Assembly (NCBI RefSeq): GCF_900114825.1
Contig: NZ_FOUI01000001.1
Span: 372,001-436,000 of the forward strand
DNA: 64,000 nucleotides
Direction of reading: 5' to 3'
Source: Halopseudomonas yangmingensis
Lineage (GTDB): Bacteria > Pseudomonadota > Gammaproteobacteria > Pseudomonadales > Pseudomonadaceae
This document shows positions 1 to 10,271 of this stretch, one piece after another. A program made the translations under genes and the position numbers. The number at the start of each line of letters is the position of its first letter. Position 1 is the first letter of the stretch. The notes beneath the pieces are model-generated. The model was not told the DNA's origin. It saw only the letters and a list, made by a program, of their open reading frames with translations, and did no database searches.

Positions 1-75
1 TTTGATCAGGCCGAGCAGGCGTTTGCCGAACTGGCGGCGGATCAGTTGGTGGGCAAGGTGGTGTTGGTGCGCTGA
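1..75 (+). CDS. C-terminal end of a zinc-type/quinone oxidoreductase (partial)
   Basis: Only the last 24 codons lie in the window, ending in residues GKVVLVR and a TGA. That ending, after a helix of the type AEQAFAELAADQLVGK, is typical of medium-chain dehydrogenase/reductase proteins such as NADPH:quinone oxidoreductases, where the final beta strand follows the cofactor-binding domain. The catalytic and nucleotide-binding regions are upstream of the window, so the substrate cannot be given. The family call rests on this short tail alone. Confidence 0.6.
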   Translation, partial: FDQAEQAFAELAADQLVGKVVLVR

Positions 76-116
76 TCTGTTGTTTGTTGCGGCATTGATT
101 GATTTGTTCTGCGCGG

Positions 117-226
117 GCTCGCTTGCCGGCAACCCGTTGCGGACACGCCGCAAGTACATCCCTGTAGGCTCGTCGATAGCCGTCCCTGGCTATCGACGGT
201 CCGCAACGGGTTGCCGGCAAGCGAGC
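117..226. repeat. 110-bp structured dispersed repeat, copy 1
   Basis: Two perfectly complementary 27-bp arms (117-143 and 200-226) enclose a 56-nt core. The core holds a small hairpin with stem TACA/TGTA and loop TCCC (155-166) and a perfect 11-bp hairpin with a 6-nt loop (171-198). Core motifs ACATCCCTGTAGGCTC and ATCGACGG recur at 56783-56892 and 60423-60531. The copy lies between two convergent gene ends. There is no T-run after the outer stem, so it does not look like a simple Rho-independent terminator. No transposase or coding potential is seen inside. Confidence 0.93.
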
Positions 227-277
227 TTGGGTCATCTGTGCCGCTGAACAGAAGCCGGCCGTATCGTCGGTGCTGGC

Positions 278-1576
278 TCAGCCCGGCAACTCCTCGCAGT
301 TGTAGAACTCCCGCAGTACCCGGATCAGATAGCCAGGGTCGCGGCTCCCGGCCAGTTCACGCACCGAGTGCATGGCCAGCGTTGGTACGCCGACATCCAC
401 CGTGCGGACGCCGGTGCGGCTGGCGGTGATCGGGCCAATGGTGCTGCCGCAGCCCATATCACTTCTCACCACAAAACTCTGTACCGGCACCCCGGCCTGC
501 TGGCACAGGTGACGGAACAGACCGGCGGTTTCGCTGCTGGTGGCGTAGCGCTGGTTGCTGTTGATCTTGATTACCGGGCCGCCATTCAGTTGCGGGCCAT
601 GGTTGCCGTCGTGCTTGTCAATGAAATTGGGGTGCAGCGCGTGGGCATTGTCCGCCGATACCAGAATTGAGCGTTGCAGGCAGCGGATGCGTTGTTCGGC
701 GTCCGGCAGCAGGCGCTGCAGCAGATCTTCCAGGAACGGGCCGTCGGCCCCGCAGCAGGAACTGGAGCCGACTTCCTCGTGGTCGGTGCACACCAGCAGG
801 CAGGCTTGACGGCCGTCACTGTCGAGCAGGGCGCGCAGGCCGGCGTGGCAGGACAGCAGGTTGTCGAGGCGCGCGGCGGCAAAGAAGTCGCCGTCCACGC
901 CAATGCAGGCCGGTGGCTGGGTGTCGTAGAAACTCAGTTCGAAATCCAGTACCTGATCCACCTGCAGTTCTGGGTATTCCCGTTGCAATTGATCCTTCAG
1001 CAGGCTGCGCACGTCCCGTTGCGGCTCACTGGCGTGGGCCAGCAGCGGCGGCAGGTGCAGCTGGGGGTTGATCGCCAGGCTGTCATTCACGCCACGGTTG
1101 AGGTGGATGGCCAGGCTGGGAATGATCGCCAGTGGCTGGCGAAAGTCCAGCAGACGGCTGTGTAGCTGGCCCTGCTGGTCGCGCAGGGTGACACGGCCTG
1201 CCAGTGACAGATCACGGTCGAACCAGGGTGCCAGCAGTGCGCCGCCATACACCTCGACGCCCAGCTGCCAGAGATTGGCTTGCAGTAGGTCCGGTTGCGG
1301 CTTGACCCGCAGGCAGGGGCTGTCGGTGTGTGCGCCAATCATCCGCAGGCCGCGCTCAAGGGCGCCGGGCTCACCGAGGCTGAGAGCGATCAGCGAGGAG
1401 TCGTTGCGGGTGATCAGGTAGCGCCCACCTGGCTGCAATTGCCAGGCATCCCGTTCATCCAGGCGCTGGTAGTCGGCAGCTAGCAAGCGGTCGGCCAGCG
1501 TGCGGGTGGCGTGGAAGGGTGTTGGTGAGGCCTGGATAAAGGCGCCCAGATCGTCGATTACGGATGACTGTGGCAT
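278..1576 (-). CDS. apeB: M18 family aminopeptidase
   Basis: A 432-residue cytosolic metallo-aminopeptidase of the aspartyl aminopeptidase family (usual length about 430). It removes N-terminal residues, classically acidic ones, from peptides using two zinc ions. Metal-ligand motifs are visible in order: [14 protein letters not shown] (His83), [29 protein letters not shown] and, near the end, VPTLAMHS. The start at 1576 is chosen because an AGGAG lies just upstream and the protein begins with the family-typical helix; an in-frame extension upstream has no similarity. It follows rluA on the same strand with a 28-bp gap, so co-transcription is likely. Confidence 0.94.
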   Translation of the reverse strand: MPQSSVIDDLGAFIQASPTPFHATRTLADRLLAADYQRLDERDAWQLQPGGRYLITRNDSSLIALSLGEPGALERGLRMIGAHTDSPCLRVKPQPDLLQANLWQLGVEVYGGALLAPWFDRDLSLAGRVTLRDQQGQLHSRLLDFRQPLAIIPSLAIHLNRGVNDSLAINPQLHLPPLLAHASEPQRDVRSLLKDQLQREYPELQVDQVLDFELSFYDTQPPACIGVDGDFFAAARLDNLLSCHAGLRALLDSDGRQACLLVCTDHEEVGSSSCCGADGPFLEDLLQRLLPDAEQRIRCLQRSILVSADNAHALHPNFIDKHDGNHGPQLNGGPVIKINSNQRYATSSETAGLFRHLCQQAGVPVQSFVVRSDMGCGSTIGPITASRTGVRTVDVGVPTLAMHSVRELAGSRDPGYLIRVLREFYNCEELPG

Positions 1577-1604
1577 GCGCAGGCTCCTGCTGTGGGTGTT
1601 GGAT

Positions 1605-2240
1605 TCAAAACGGCGCCGGGCTGACAAAGCGCAGAAATTCGCCGCTGACCGGGTGGCGGATACCCAGCATGGCGGCATGCAGGGCCAGGCGCGGGCAGGC
1701 CGCCAGGGCCTGTTCATGGGCATACAGGCGGTCGCCGAGCAGCGGGTGCCCGAGGGCCAGCATGTGTACCCGCAGCTGGTGCGAGCGCCCGGTGATCGGC
1801 GTCAGTTCTACCCGGCAATGGTCCTGGTGGCGTTCAATCACCCGCCAGAGGGTCTGCGAGGGGCGACCATGCTCGAAGTCGACCTTGTGGCGTGGCTTGT
1901 TTGGTGGATCATAAGCCAGCGGCAGATCGATGCGCCCGCTGTCTTCGGCCGGATGACCCCAGCACAGGGCGATGTAGGTCTTTTCGGTTTCGCGGTCATG
2001 AAACTGACGTGACAGTTCGCGGTGACTGTCGGCATTACGGGCAATCACCAGCAGGCCCGAGGTTTCCCAGTCGAGGCGATGCACAATGCGTGCTTCCGGC
2101 CAGCCGTTTTCCTGTAGTCGGGTAATCAGGCAGTCCTTGTTGTCCTCGGCGCGGCCGGGGACCGAAAGCAGCAGGGTCGGTTTGTCGACAATCAGGAAGT
2201 GCGGATCCTGGTGCAGGATGCCGATGTCGGTGAGGGGCAT
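1605..2240 (-). CDS. rluA: RluA-family RNA pseudouridine synthase
   Basis: A 211-residue pseudouridine synthase. The catalytic motif HRLDWETSG is present with Asp57 as the nucleophile, and the C-terminal RNA-binding signature [20 protein letters not shown] follows at about residue 150. There is no N-terminal S4 domain, which together with the length fits RluA (23S rRNA U746 and tRNA U32) rather than RluC or RluD. It sits between minE and the M18 peptidase, the same order as in Pseudomonas aeruginosa. The start at 2240 is chosen over an in-frame start 12 codons upstream because the protein then begins directly with the catalytic fold. Confidence 0.9.
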   Translation of the reverse strand: MPLTDIGILHQDPHFLIVDKPTLLLSVPGRAEDNKDCLITRLQENGWPEARIVHRLDWETSGLLVIARNADSHRELSRQFHDRETEKTYIALCWGHPAEDSGRIDLPLAYDPPNKPRHKVDFEHGRPSQTLWRVIERHQDHCRVELTPITGRSHQLRVHMLALGHPLLGDRLYAHEQALAACPRLALHAAMLGIRHPVSGEFLRFVSPAPF

Positions 2241-2282
2241 GCGAGTTCCCGTTGCCGCCGGGGCTGCCGGCGGCAACTGCTG

Positions 2283-2543
2283 TCAGGGGCGTTCCGGCAG
2301 GGTGATATTGAGCTCGAGGATCGAGCAGTCATCCTGGTTTTCCAGCGAGACGTTGACCTGGTCGCGGTCGATCTGCACGTACTTGCTGATCACGTCGATG
2401 ATTTCCTGCTGCAGTTGCGGCAGGTAATCCGGCTGGCTGCGCTGGCCGCGCTCGTGGGCAACTATGATCTGCAGGCGTTCCTTGGCCACCGCCGCCGGGG
2501 TGCTCCGCTTCTTGCGGTCACGAAAATAGTCGAACAGACTCAT
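2283..2543 (-). CDS. minE: Cell division topological specificity factor MinE
   Basis: An 86-residue MinE. The N-terminal [12 protein letters not shown] is the amphipathic membrane-targeting segment, and the following helix (about residues 15-35, [16 protein letters not shown]) is the MinD-binding region. The C-terminal half is the dimeric beta-rich topological specificity domain. MinE stimulates MinD ATPase and drives the pole-to-pole oscillation that keeps MinC away from midcell. Its start codon overlaps the last base of the minD stop, so translation is probably coupled. Confidence 0.98.
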   Translation of the reverse strand: MSLFDYFRDRKKRSTPAAVAKERLQIIVAHERGQRSQPDYLPQLQQEIIDVISKYVQIDRDQVNVSLENQDDCSILELNITLPERP

Positions 2544-3352
2544 CAGCGGCCTCCGAACAGTCGCTTGAGCAGGCCTTTTTTCTGGGCCTCGAGGAATCGG
2601 TGCGGAACGTCCTTGCCGAGCAGGCGGTCAACCGCATCGCTGTAGGCCAGACCGGCGTCGCTCTTGTCATCCATGATCACCGGGATGCCCTGGTTGGATG
2701 CCTTGAGTACTGCCTCGGATTCGGGAATCACTCCCAGCAGCGGGATCGAGAGGATTTCCTCGACGTCGCTGACCGAGAGCATTTCGCCCTTTTCCACCCG
2801 TTCCGGGTTGTAGCGGGTCAGCAGCAGGTGTTCCTTCAGCTGGCCGCCCTGTTCGGCGACCCGCGATTTGCTGGCCAGCAGACCAAGCATGCGGTCGGAG
2901 TCGCGTACCGAGGAGACCTCGGGATTGGTCACAACTACAGCGGCGTCGGCAAAGTACATGGCCAGGTGTGCGCCTTTCTCAATACCGGCCGGTGAGTCGC
3001 AGACGATGTAGTCAAAGGTCTGCTTGAGCTCTTCGAGTACCCGCTCGACGCCTTCCTGGGTCAGCGCATCCTTGTCGCGGGTCTGCGAGGCCGGGAGGAT
3101 GTAGAGGTTCTCGGCGCGCTTGTCACGGATCAGCGTCTGGTTCAGGTTGGAGTCGCCGTTGATCAGGTTGACGAAGTCATACACCACACGACGCTCGCAG
3201 CCCATGATCAGGTCGAGATTGCGCAGGCCGACGTCGAAATCAATGATTACGGTCTTGTAGCCGCGCAGGGCGAGTCCGGTGCCGATGGCGGCGCTGGTGG
3301 TGGTCTTGCCGACGCCGCCCTTGCCTGAGGTGACAACGAGGATTTTTGCCAA
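2543..3352 (-). CDS. minD: Septum site-determining ATPase MinD
   Basis: A 269-residue deviant Walker-A ATPase. GKGGVGKTT lies at residues 10-18, the switch region [11 protein letters not shown] is present, and the last residues ([11 protein letters not shown]) form the amphipathic helix that binds membrane in the ATP state. It recruits MinC to the membrane and is released by MinE. It is the middle gene of minC-minD-minE. The length equals that of other gammaproteobacterial MinD proteins and all key residues are present. Confidence 0.98.
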   Translation of the reverse strand: MAKILVVTSGKGGVGKTTTSAAIGTGLALRGYKTVIIDFDVGLRNLDLIMGCERRVVYDFVNLINGDSNLNQTLIRDKRAENLYILPASQTRDKDALTQEGVERVLEELKQTFDYIVCDSPAGIEKGAHLAMYFADAAVVVTNPEVSSVRDSDRMLGLLASKSRVAEQGGQLKEHLLLTRYNPERVEKGEMLSVSDVEEILSIPLLGVIPESEAVLKASNQGIPVIMDDKSDAGLAYSDAVDRLLGKDVPHRFLEAQKKGLLKRLFGGR

Positions 3353-3468
3353 AGTGACCTTCCTGTCGATCTGTGAGGGTTGAATTCAGTGTGGTCGTGC
3401 CCGTTATGCAGTGGGGCAACCATGTGTGACGGGTCTTTGGCAGAGCCCGGATGGCTGCACAGTATCTG

Positions 3469-4233
3469 TCATAGGGCGGTGATCTTCAAGCTGTCGCCGT
3501 CCAGCCAGATCTGCGCCGGTTGCTTCCACAGCGGATCGCGGCGCAAGTCTTCGGCGACCTTGTACTGTCCGGCGATGGAGATCAGCTCGGCTTCCAGACT
3601 CTGGCAGAAAATCCGCGCCTCGGCGTTGCCGCGCACCCCGGCCAGGGCGCGGCCGCGCAGCGGGCCATAGACATGAATATGCCCGTCGGAGAGCACTTCG
3701 GCGCCGGCGCTGACGGCACTGTGTACCACCAGATCACCGGCCGGGGCATATACCTGCTGCCCGGAGCGAATCGGCTGGTTGACCAGTTTGCCGGCGCTGG
3801 CCGGTGCCGCTTCAGGGCTTGGTGCCGGCGCAGCTGCGGGTTGCGGCTCGGAACGGCTGTTGGCCGGGGCGCTGTCGCTGTCACGTTCGCGGCCGCGGCC
3901 GGGTGGCAACAGGAGGGTGGCACATTCGCTTGCCAGCGACCGCCATTGCTCGCCACCACGCAGGCCAACCGGCTGCAGGCCATGGCGGCGGCAGATATCC
4001 AGCAGCAGGCGGATGTCGTCGGCGGCCGGGCTTTGCTCCAGGCGATCAAGACCAAGCACCACCGGGGTGTCAGTGAAGAAGTTGGGGGCTTGTTCAATCT
4101 TTTCTGCCAGTTGCCGCTCGAACTGGTCGCTGCCACCGCGCAGCAGTTCGATCTGGGTCATGGCGACCATGCCGCCCTTGAGCTGGAATACCGGGTCGTT
4201 GTCGAACAGGTCGGGATTGGTGTCGGCAGTCAT
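3469..4233 (-). CDS. minC: Septum site-determining protein MinC
   Basis: A 254-residue FtsZ inhibitor. The N-terminal domain (about 1-105, FQLKGGMVAMTQIELL) acts on FtsZ. A Ala/Pro/Ser-rich linker (about 120-150) precedes the C-terminal beta-helix (from about 155), with QVYAPAGDLVVHSAVSAGAEV and HVYGPLRGRALAGVRG, which binds MinD and dimerises. The start at 4233 removes an eight-residue unsupported extension. First gene of the min operon; 116 bp separate it from minD. Confidence 0.97.
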   Translation of the reverse strand: MTADTNPDLFDNDPVFQLKGGMVAMTQIELLRGGSDQFERQLAEKIEQAPNFFTDTPVVLGLDRLEQSPAADDIRLLLDICRRHGLQPVGLRGGEQWRSLASECATLLLPPGRGRERDSDSAPANSRSEPQPAAAPAPSPEAAPASAGKLVNQPIRSGQQVYAPAGDLVVHSAVSAGAEVLSDGHIHVYGPLRGRALAGVRGNAEARIFCQSLEAELISIAGQYKVAEDLRRDPLWKQPAQIWLDGDSLKITAL

Positions 4234-4275
4234 GGTTGATTCTGGTCCGGGTGGCATTGGCTATAACAGGCCCTC

Positions 4276-4304
4276 CTTATATAGATTGGGGCATCCGACT
4301 GCAA
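4276..4304 (-). promoter_or_regulatory. Putative sigma-70 promoter of the min operon
   Basis: On the minus strand a TTGCAG (299-304 of the 4-kb block) and a TATAAG (276-281) are separated by 17 bp, placed about 45-70 bp upstream of the minC start. Predicted from sequence only. Confidence 0.5.
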
Positions 4305-4379
4305 GGGCAGGGCCGAGTTATACCGTATGCTGAGCAATTCTTGGTTAGAATGCTGTTTTCGGCATAGTTGAGTGTTGTG

Positions 4380-5330
4380 ATGGATCGACCCCGCTTCAAA
4401 CGCAGTTTTCTGCATCCCCGCCATTGGCCGCTGTGGTTGGGGCTGGGATTGCTGTGGCTGCTGGTGCAGTTGCCCTATTCAGTGTTACTGCTGTTGGGTC
4501 GGGCGCTGGGCTGGTTGATGTTCGTCTTTATGGTGGAACGTCGCCGGGTGGCCGAGATCAACCTGCAGTTGTGCTTTGCTGACTGGACTGAGCAGCGTCG
4601 CGCACAGTTGCTGCGCGAGAACTTTGCCAGCAATGGCATTGCCCTGTTCGAGACAGCGATGGCTTGGTGGTGGCCACGCAAACGGTTGCAAAAATTGGCG
4701 CAGATCGACGGGCTTGAACATCTGCAACGGGCGGCGGCCGAGGGGCAGGGTGTGGTGCTGATGTCGCTGCATTTCACCACACTGGAAATTGGTGCCGCAC
4801 TGCTGGGTCAGCGGGCCACCATTGATGGCATGTACCGTGAACATCGTAATCCGGTGTTTGATTGGGTGCAGCGCCGGGGTCGCGAACGACACAATGCCGA
4901 TGCGTTGGCAATCGAACGCGAGGATGTGCGCGCCATGTTGCGTTCGCTGCGCCGCGGGCGGGCGATCTGGTATGCCCCGGATCAGGATTACGGACGCAAG
5001 GCCAGTGTGTTTGTGCCGCTATTCGGCGTGCCGGCGGCGACGGTGACCGCCACCAGCACCTTTGCTCGCCTTGGCAAAGCGCGGGTTGTCCCCTTTACCC
5101 AGTGTCGCCTGCCGGGCGGCAAGGGCTATCACCTGCACATCCATCCGGCACTGGAGGATTTTCCCGGGCCGGACGAGACGGCAGACGCTTTGCGTATCAA
5201 TGCCTTTGTCGAGCAGGCGATTAGCGCGCACCCTGAGCAATATATGTGGGTACACCGGCGTTTCAAGACACGGCCCGAGGGAGAGTCCCGGCCTTATGCC
5301 AAACGCAAGCGGCGCCGGAGACGGCGCTGA
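4380..5330 (+). CDS. lpxL: Lipid A biosynthesis lauroyl/secondary acyltransferase
   Basis: A 316-residue LpxL/HtrB-type acyltransferase that adds a secondary acyl chain to the lipid A precursor at the inner membrane. One N-terminal membrane helix (about 20-45) is followed by the catalytic region. The HX4E motif is read as HFTTLE (about residue 133), and further conserved blocks are [14 protein letters not shown] and [14 protein letters not shown] at 4380 is preferred to an in-frame TTG 12 bp upstream. The gene is divergent from minC, as in other Pseudomonas, and its TGA overlaps the next gene's ATG. Exact acyl-chain specificity cannot be read from sequence. Confidence 0.92.
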   Translation: MDRPRFKRSFLHPRHWPLWLGLGLLWLLVQLPYSVLLLLGRALGWLMFVFMVERRRVAEINLQLCFADWTEQRRAQLLRENFASNGIALFETAMAWWWPRKRLQKLAQIDGLEHLQRAAAEGQGVVLMSLHFTTLEIGAALLGQRATIDGMYREHRNPVFDWVQRRGRERHNADALAIEREDVRAMLRSLRRGRAIWYAPDQDYGRKASVFVPLFGVPAATVTATSTFARLGKARVVPFTQCRLPGGKGYHLHIHPALEDFPGPDETADALRINAFVEQAISAHPEQYMWVHRRFKTRPEGESRPYAKRKRRRRRR

Positions 5331-6544
5331 TGCCTTGGGCGAGCGGAGATGACTGCCGTGATTGCGCCGGACTGATCCTGTCCGGTGGTGGTGCGCGGGC
5401 GGCTTATCAGGTCGGGGTGCTCGATGGTATCGCTGAGCTGCTGCCGGCCGGAGCGGCGAATCCGTTTCCGGTGATCTGCGGCACCTCCGCCGGAGCCATC
5501 AATGCCTTGGGTCTGGCTACCCACGCCAGTGATTTTGCCGAGGCGGTGCAGCGCATGCATCGGGTCTGGAGCCAGTTCAGCTGCGATCAGGTATACCGCA
5601 GTGATTGGCCGGGAGTGATCGCCCAGGCCTGGCGCTGGAGTCGCGCCAATCTGCTGGGTATCGGTCGGGATCAGCCGACCGCCTTGCTCGACAACCGGCC
5701 GTTGCGCCAGTTGCTGGCGCAGGTGTTACCTCTGGGACGGATCGAGCAATCGTTGCAGAATGGCAATTTGCGTGCAATCTCTGTCAGTGCCTTTGGCTAC
5801 CAGTCAGGCGAGTCGGTGTGCTTTTACCAGGGGCATCAGCGGATTTCACCCTGGAACCGTCACCGCCGAGTCGGTGTGCAGACACCGCTGGGAATTGATC
5901 ATCTGATGGCCTCGGCGGCCATTCCCCTGCTGTTTCAGCCGGTACAACTGAATCGTGAATGGTTTGGCGATGGTGCGGTCCGCCAGCAGGCACCGATCAG
6001 TCCTGCGCTGCATCTGGGTGCGCGACGGGTGCTGGTGGTCGGGGTGTCGGACAACCTGTCTGCCGAGCCGGTCGGAGGGCGGCGCGGACCGCGAATCCGC
6101 GCGGCTTTGCCGCCGTCGCTGGCGCAGATTGGCGGGCATTTGCTTAACAGCACCTTTATCGACAACCTGGAAGCCGATGTCGAGGTATTGGATCGCATGA
6201 ACCGACTGGCCGGTTATTTGCCCTACGGCACACGCCAGTCTGCATCGGGGCCGCGCAAGGTTGAGTTGTTGATCATCACTCCCAGCGAGCCGCTGGATGT
6301 GATTGCCAGCCGGCACCGGCGTGAGCTGCCACCGGCGTTGCGAATGTTCCTGCGCGGCAGTGGTGGAACCCGCGCCAGTGCCGGCAGCATGCTCAGCTAT
6401 CTGTTGTTCGAAGCAGGTTACTGCGGCGAACTGATCGCTCTTGGCCGGCGCGATGCGTTGGCCAAACGTGCGGAGTTATTGCGTTTTCTCGGCTTGCCGC
6501 CCTCTGTCGAGGCGCTGGCAGAGGGGCAGCCGGTTCAGGGCTGA
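5330..6544 (+). CDS. Patatin-like phospholipase
   Basis: A 404-residue patatin-family hydrolase. The oxyanion-hole motif [10 protein letters not shown] (residues 18-27), nucleophile motif CGTSAG (Ser53) and catalytic Asp in GDGAV (about residue 212) are all present, so an active Ser-Asp dyad acyl hydrolase is expected. No signal peptide is evident. The ATG overlaps the TGA of the acyltransferase gene, suggesting coupled expression and a role in phospholipid or acyl turnover near the inner membrane. The 3' end overlaps the end of rapA by 10 bp in convergent orientation. Substrate unknown. Confidence 0.9.
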   Translation: MPWASGDDCRDCAGLILSGGGARAAYQVGVLDGIAELLPAGAANPFPVICGTSAGAINALGLATHASDFAEAVQRMHRVWSQFSCDQVYRSDWPGVIAQAWRWSRANLLGIGRDQPTALLDNRPLRQLLAQVLPLGRIEQSLQNGNLRAISVSAFGYQSGESVCFYQGHQRISPWNRHRRVGVQTPLGIDHLMASAAIPLLFQPVQLNREWFGDGAVRQQAPISPALHLGARRVLVVGVSDNLSAEPVGGRRGPRIRAALPPSLAQIGGHLLNSTFIDNLEADVEVLDRMNRLAGYLPYGTRQSASGPRKVELLIITPSEPLDVIASRHRRELPPALRMFLRGSGGTRASAGSMLSYLLFEAGYCGELIALGRRDALAKRAELLRFLGLPPSVEALAEGQPVQG

Positions 6545-9375
6545 CCCGCGACCATGATTCGCAGGGCATCCAGCCTTACTCGCGCCTGACTGAGGGCCTG
6601 CAACCCGTCGCTGTGCTGTTTCTGCAGCGCCTCTATTTCGTCTTGACGAACCAGCGGGTTGACTCGGGCCAGCGCTTGCAGTCGCTGGATTTCTTCCTCG
6701 AGTGACTGACTGAAACTGTCCGCTGCTTGCTGCAGTAGCTGTGCATGTTGCACTTCTGCTAATGCCTCTGCACGGTCCAGCAAACGCTCTACAACCTCCC
6801 GCTGACTGCGCGCAATCTTGCCAGCCAGGTGCTTGGGCAGGCTTTCCAGTTGACCGTCGAGGGTGTCGAAACTGACCTTGGCTGACAGGTCGTTGCCAGT
6901 GGCATCCAGCAGGCAGCGTAGCGGGGTGGGTGGCAGTACCCGCTGCAGTTGCAGCTGACGCGGGGCAATCGCCTCGCTGACGAAAATGCATTCCAGTAGC
7001 AGCGTGCCGGGCTTCAGTGCGCGGTTGTTGAGCAGGCCGACGGTGCTGTTGCCGAGGCTGCCGGACAGCACCATGTCCATGGCGCCCTGAACCATCGGGT
7101 GCTCCCAGCTGAGAAATTGCATGTCTTCGCGGCGCAGCGCGGTTTCGCGGTCGTAGGTGATGGTCACGCCCTCGTCATCGCCGAGAGGAAAACCGGCGTC
7201 CAGCATGCGCTCGCCGGGACGCAGGATCAGTGCGTTGTCCGAGTGGTCCTCGCTGTCGACACCAAACACCTCGAACACCTGTTCCATGTAAATCGGCAAG
7301 TCGAAGCTGTTGTCCTGAGCGGCTATTTTGCTGATCAGGCGTTCGGCATCACCGTGGCCGCGCGAGTGCAGCTCGAGCAGTCGGTCGCGGCCGGACTGCA
7401 GTTGCGCCTCCATCTGCTGGCGGCGCTCACCGGCCTGCAGCAGCAGGGCATCCCAGCCGGGCTGGTCGGGTTGATCCAGATGCTGCAAGAGTTCACTGCC
7501 AAACTCGTGCTGCAGGGTGTTGCCGGTGGGGCAGGTGGCAACGAAGGCGTTCAGTGCCTGGGCATACCACTGGAACAGCCGCTGTTGCGCGGTGCCTTCC
7601 AGGTAGGGGACGTGCAACTGGATGGTCTGTTGCTGGCCAATGCGATCCAGGCGGCCGATACGCTGTTCCAGCAGGTCCGGGTGGCTGGGCAGGTCGAACA
7701 GCACCAGATGGTGGGCAAATTGGAAGTTGCGGCCTTCACTGCCGATTTCCGAGCAGATCAGCACCCGCGCGCCAAACTCTTCGTCGGCGAAGTAGGCGGC
7801 GGCACGGTCGCGTTCAATGATGCTCATGCCCTCATGGAACACGCTGGCGGGGATGCCGCTGCGCAGGCGCAGGGCTTCATCCAGGTCCAGTGCGGTTTCG
7901 GCATGGGCGCAGATCACCAGAACCTTGCTGCGCTTGAGCATCTTCAGGGTGTCAATCAGCCAGTCGACGCGCGGGTCCTGCTGCCACCAGCGCTCGCCGT
8001 TCTCGCTTTCGCCATTCTGCAGGCCGGTTTCCGGGTACAGTGCGGCACGGCCGTCGAGGTCGTTGTAGATCGCCGGGCAGGGCAGTGGCGCCGGATGCAG
8101 CTGGCGCTCGGGGAAGCCGCTGATAGCGGCCCGAGTGTTGCGATAGAGCACGCGACCGGTACCGTGGCGGTCCAGCAACTGACGGATCAGCCGCTCCCGG
8201 GCGACCTCGGGCTGCGCACCCTGCAGTTGTTCGAGCAGCTCGTCAGCCTGTTCGCCGAGCCAGCTGGTCAGTGCGGCGCATGCGCTGGCGTCGGGTTTGC
8301 CATGATCCAGCAATTGCTGCACTGCTTCGGCTACCGGGCGGTAACCCTCGGATTCAGTACAGAACGCCTGGTAATCATGGAAACGGTCGGGATCGAGCAG
8401 GCGCAGGCGGGCAAAGTGGCTGGCCAGTCCAAGCTGTTCCGGGGTGGCAGTAAGCAGCAGCACCCCGGCGATCTGCCGGGCCAGACCTTCAATCAATTGA
8501 TATTCGGCACTGGGTGCTTCACTGTCCCAATGCAGGTGATGGGCCTCGTCAACTACCAGCAAATCCCAGTCGCTGGCCATTGCCTGCTCGACCAGCTTGG
8601 GTTGCTCCAGCAGAAGATCCAGGGCGATAAGTGCCAGCTGTTGTTCTTCAAAGGGGTTTTCTTCGGCGCCCTGGCAACGCTCGGCATTCAGCAGCGCGAA
8701 TTCCAGATTGAAACGCCGGCGCATTTCCACCAGCCACTGGTGCTGCAGGGTTTCCGGAACCACGATCAGCACCCGGCGGGCACGACCGCACTGCAGTTGG
8801 CGGTGGATGATCAGGCCGGCCTCGATGGTCTTGCCCAGACCCACTTCGTCGGCCAGCAGCACCCGTGGGGCGATCCGCGAGGAGACGTCATGGGCGATAT
8901 GCAACTGGTGGGCGATAGGCTGGGTGCGTACGCCGGCCAGCCCTAGCAGTTCCGAGCGCTGTACCCTGCAGTGGTGTTGCAGGGTCTGGTAGCGCAGGCT
9001 GAACCAGTTCAGCGGGTCGATCTGGTTGGCATACAGACGGTCGCTGGCCAAGCGAAACTGGATAAAGTTGTCCAGCATGGTTTCAGCGAACTCGGCAGAG
9101 CTGCCGTCACTGCGCAGGCCGCTGTAGTACAGCAGACCCTCGTCCTCGCGGACATCCGCAACGGTCAGAGTCCAGCCTTCATGATGGCTTATCTGGTCGC
9201 CGGGACTGAAGCGCACGCGGGTCAATGGGGCGTTGCGCAAGGCGTAGTGGCGGGTTTCGCCGGTGGCAGGGAACAGCAGCACCAGCTGGCGGCCATCCTG
9301 GGACAGCAGGGTGCCAAGCCCCAGTTCGGATTCGCTGTCACTGACCCAGCGTTGCCCAGGGGAATATGTCGTCAT
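6535..9375 (-). CDS. rapA: RNA polymerase-associated Swi2/Snf2 protein RapA
   Basis: A 946-residue RapA (HepA), close to the family length of about 950-970. It has N-terminal Tudor-like domains (about 1-110), a Swi2/Snf2 helicase core with Walker [15 protein letters not shown] and the box [11 protein letters not shown], then a second RecA lobe with [22 protein letters not shown] and [11 protein letters not shown], and C-terminal helical regions. RapA binds RNA polymerase and recycles it after termination using ATP. All helicase motifs look intact. Monocistronic and convergent with the patatin gene. Confidence 0.96.
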   Translation of the reverse strand: MTTYSPGQRWVSDSESELGLGTLLSQDGRQLVLLFPATGETRHYALRNAPLTRVRFSPGDQISHHEGWTLTVADVREDEGLLYYSGLRSDGSSAEFAETMLDNFIQFRLASDRLYANQIDPLNWFSLRYQTLQHHCRVQRSELLGLAGVRTQPIAHQLHIAHDVSSRIAPRVLLADEVGLGKTIEAGLIIHRQLQCGRARRVLIVVPETLQHQWLVEMRRRFNLEFALLNAERCQGAEENPFEEQQLALIALDLLLEQPKLVEQAMASDWDLLVVDEAHHLHWDSEAPSAEYQLIEGLARQIAGVLLLTATPEQLGLASHFARLRLLDPDRFHDYQAFCTESEGYRPVAEAVQQLLDHGKPDASACAALTSWLGEQADELLEQLQGAQPEVARERLIRQLLDRHGTGRVLYRNTRAAISGFPERQLHPAPLPCPAIYNDLDGRAALYPETGLQNGESENGERWWQQDPRVDWLIDTLKMLKRSKVLVICAHAETALDLDEALRLRSGIPASVFHEGMSIIERDRAAAYFADEEFGARVLICSEIGSEGRNFQFAHHLVLFDLPSHPDLLEQRIGRLDRIGQQQTIQLHVPYLEGTAQQRLFQWYAQALNAFVATCPTGNTLQHEFGSELLQHLDQPDQPGWDALLLQAGERRQQMEAQLQSGRDRLLELHSRGHGDAERLISKIAAQDNSFDLPIYMEQVFEVFGVDSEDHSDNALILRPGERMLDAGFPLGDDEGVTITYDRETALRREDMQFLSWEHPMVQGAMDMVLSGSLGNSTVGLLNNRALKPGTLLLECIFVSEAIAPRQLQLQRVLPPTPLRCLLDATGNDLSAKVSFDTLDGQLESLPKHLAGKIARSQREVVERLLDRAEALAEVQHAQLLQQAADSFSQSLEEEIQRLQALARVNPLVRQDEIEALQKQHSDGLQALSQARVRLDALRIMVAGQP

Positions 9376-9633
9376 CTGCTGCTCCTGACCCGGTGATGCA
9401 AAAAAGGGCAGCTATATTAACCGAAACTGGCTGGCGGCGGCCCATGTGAACTGACGGGCTGATACTGTGAAGTTGGTCACGCTCCGTGGGTAAAGTGTTT
9501 CAATATTTGGTCGATAAGCAACTATGTATCAGGCGTGAATGTCTGAAGTGCAGAGAGCGTCGGGTGAACGCGTGCAATCATCCGTGCCGGTGGTGTCCGG
9601 ATTTGTTCGCGCAGACCGCAAACGGGGTGTGAC

Positions 9634-9915
9634 ATGCTGATTCCAGGACTTCCTCCAGCCGGTTCGCTGAATGACAAGTTGAAGACGCGCAAGGATGTTG
9701 CACCGGCGGCCCCTACTGAGCCGTTGCACGAGGCTTTGGCGCAGCCGATAGAGCGCCGGCGTCGTGATTCTGATCGTTTTCCCGAGCGTCGCCGCCGTCG
9801 CAAGCAGCGGTTGCTGACCGACGAGGTGGTGGAGCAGGCGGTCGAGCAGGTGTCGGAAGAGCGTGCCGAAGGAGAATTGCCTGACAAGGGCTTGCTGGTT
9901 GACATAGAGGTGTGA
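9634..9915 (+). CDS. Conserved small hypothetical protein, Arg-rich
   Basis: A 93-residue protein I do not recognise as a named family. It starts with a hydrophobic MLIPGLPPAGSLND, has a strongly basic patch in the middle (RRRR and, further on, PERRRRRRKQR) and ends acidic. No signal peptide or membrane helix. Codon use is normal for the window and a GGGGTG lies before the ATG. It precedes another small basic protein by 42 bp, so the pair may form an operon. The basic patch suggests nucleic-acid binding, but this is inference only. Confidence 0.65.
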   Translation: MLIPGLPPAGSLNDKLKTRKDVAPAAPTEPLHEALAQPIERRRRDSDRFPERRRRRKQRLLTDEVVEQAVEQVSEERAEGELPDKGLLVDIEV

Positions 9916-9957
9916 GGCGCGGGACGCTTGCCACCTGTTTTTGTGGAATTCCCAGCC

Positions 9958-10140
9958 ATGTCCGATAACCCTGATACCACTCCCTTGCTTGATTTTGAGG
10001 AGGCTCGCCATCGCCGTCGCCACGAGTTGGATGAGCAACGTTTGATGCGTATGCGAGAGGCTTTTGCCAAAGCTCTTCCGTTGCCGACCACAAAAGTGCA
10101 CAAGAAGAAAGGCACTGGCAAGAAAGGCAAGAAGCGCTGA
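9958..10140 (+). CDS. Conserved small hypothetical protein, Lys-rich tail
   Basis: A 60-residue protein starting MSDNPDTTPLLDFEEARHRRR and ending in a Lys/Gly-rich tail (VHKKKGTGKKGKKR). No recognised domain. The central part is predicted helical and highly charged. It follows the 93-residue gene by 42 bp and is followed by a short hairpin. The ATG at 9958 is preferred to an upstream in-frame start because of charge pattern and spacing. Possible RNA or DNA binder; function unknown. Confidence 0.6.
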   Translation: MSDNPDTTPLLDFEEARHRRRHELDEQRLMRMREAFAKALPLPTTKVHKKKGTGKKGKKR

Positions 10141-10151
10141 GTCTGAGAGCT

Positions 10152-10175
10152 GCTGCGACGTCCTGTCGCAGCTTT
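10152..10175 (+). terminator. Weak hairpin terminator after the two small basic genes
   Basis: An 8-bp stem GCTGCGAC/GTCGCAGC with 5-nt loop is followed by only three T residues, 11 bp after the stop. Likely a weak intrinsic terminator. Confidence 0.5.
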
Positions 10176-10271
10176 GAGCCCTGGATCCTGTTCATCCGTT
10201 GACACTGATCAATAAACCAGACGCTTCATGGGGGTATTGTCTGTCCCATGAATCGGATCTGGAGGTGAACC

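Noticed and set aside
117-226. Copy 1 of the repeat as a plain intrinsic terminator
   Set aside because: The stem is far longer than needed, has an internal folded core and is not followed by a T-run; the same unit also occurs in a divergent promoter gap.
7099-8946. 615-codon open frame on the plus strand opposite rapA
   Set aside because: It is antisense to intact helicase motifs, has no domain or ribosome-binding site, and long antisense frames are expected from the GC and codon bias here.
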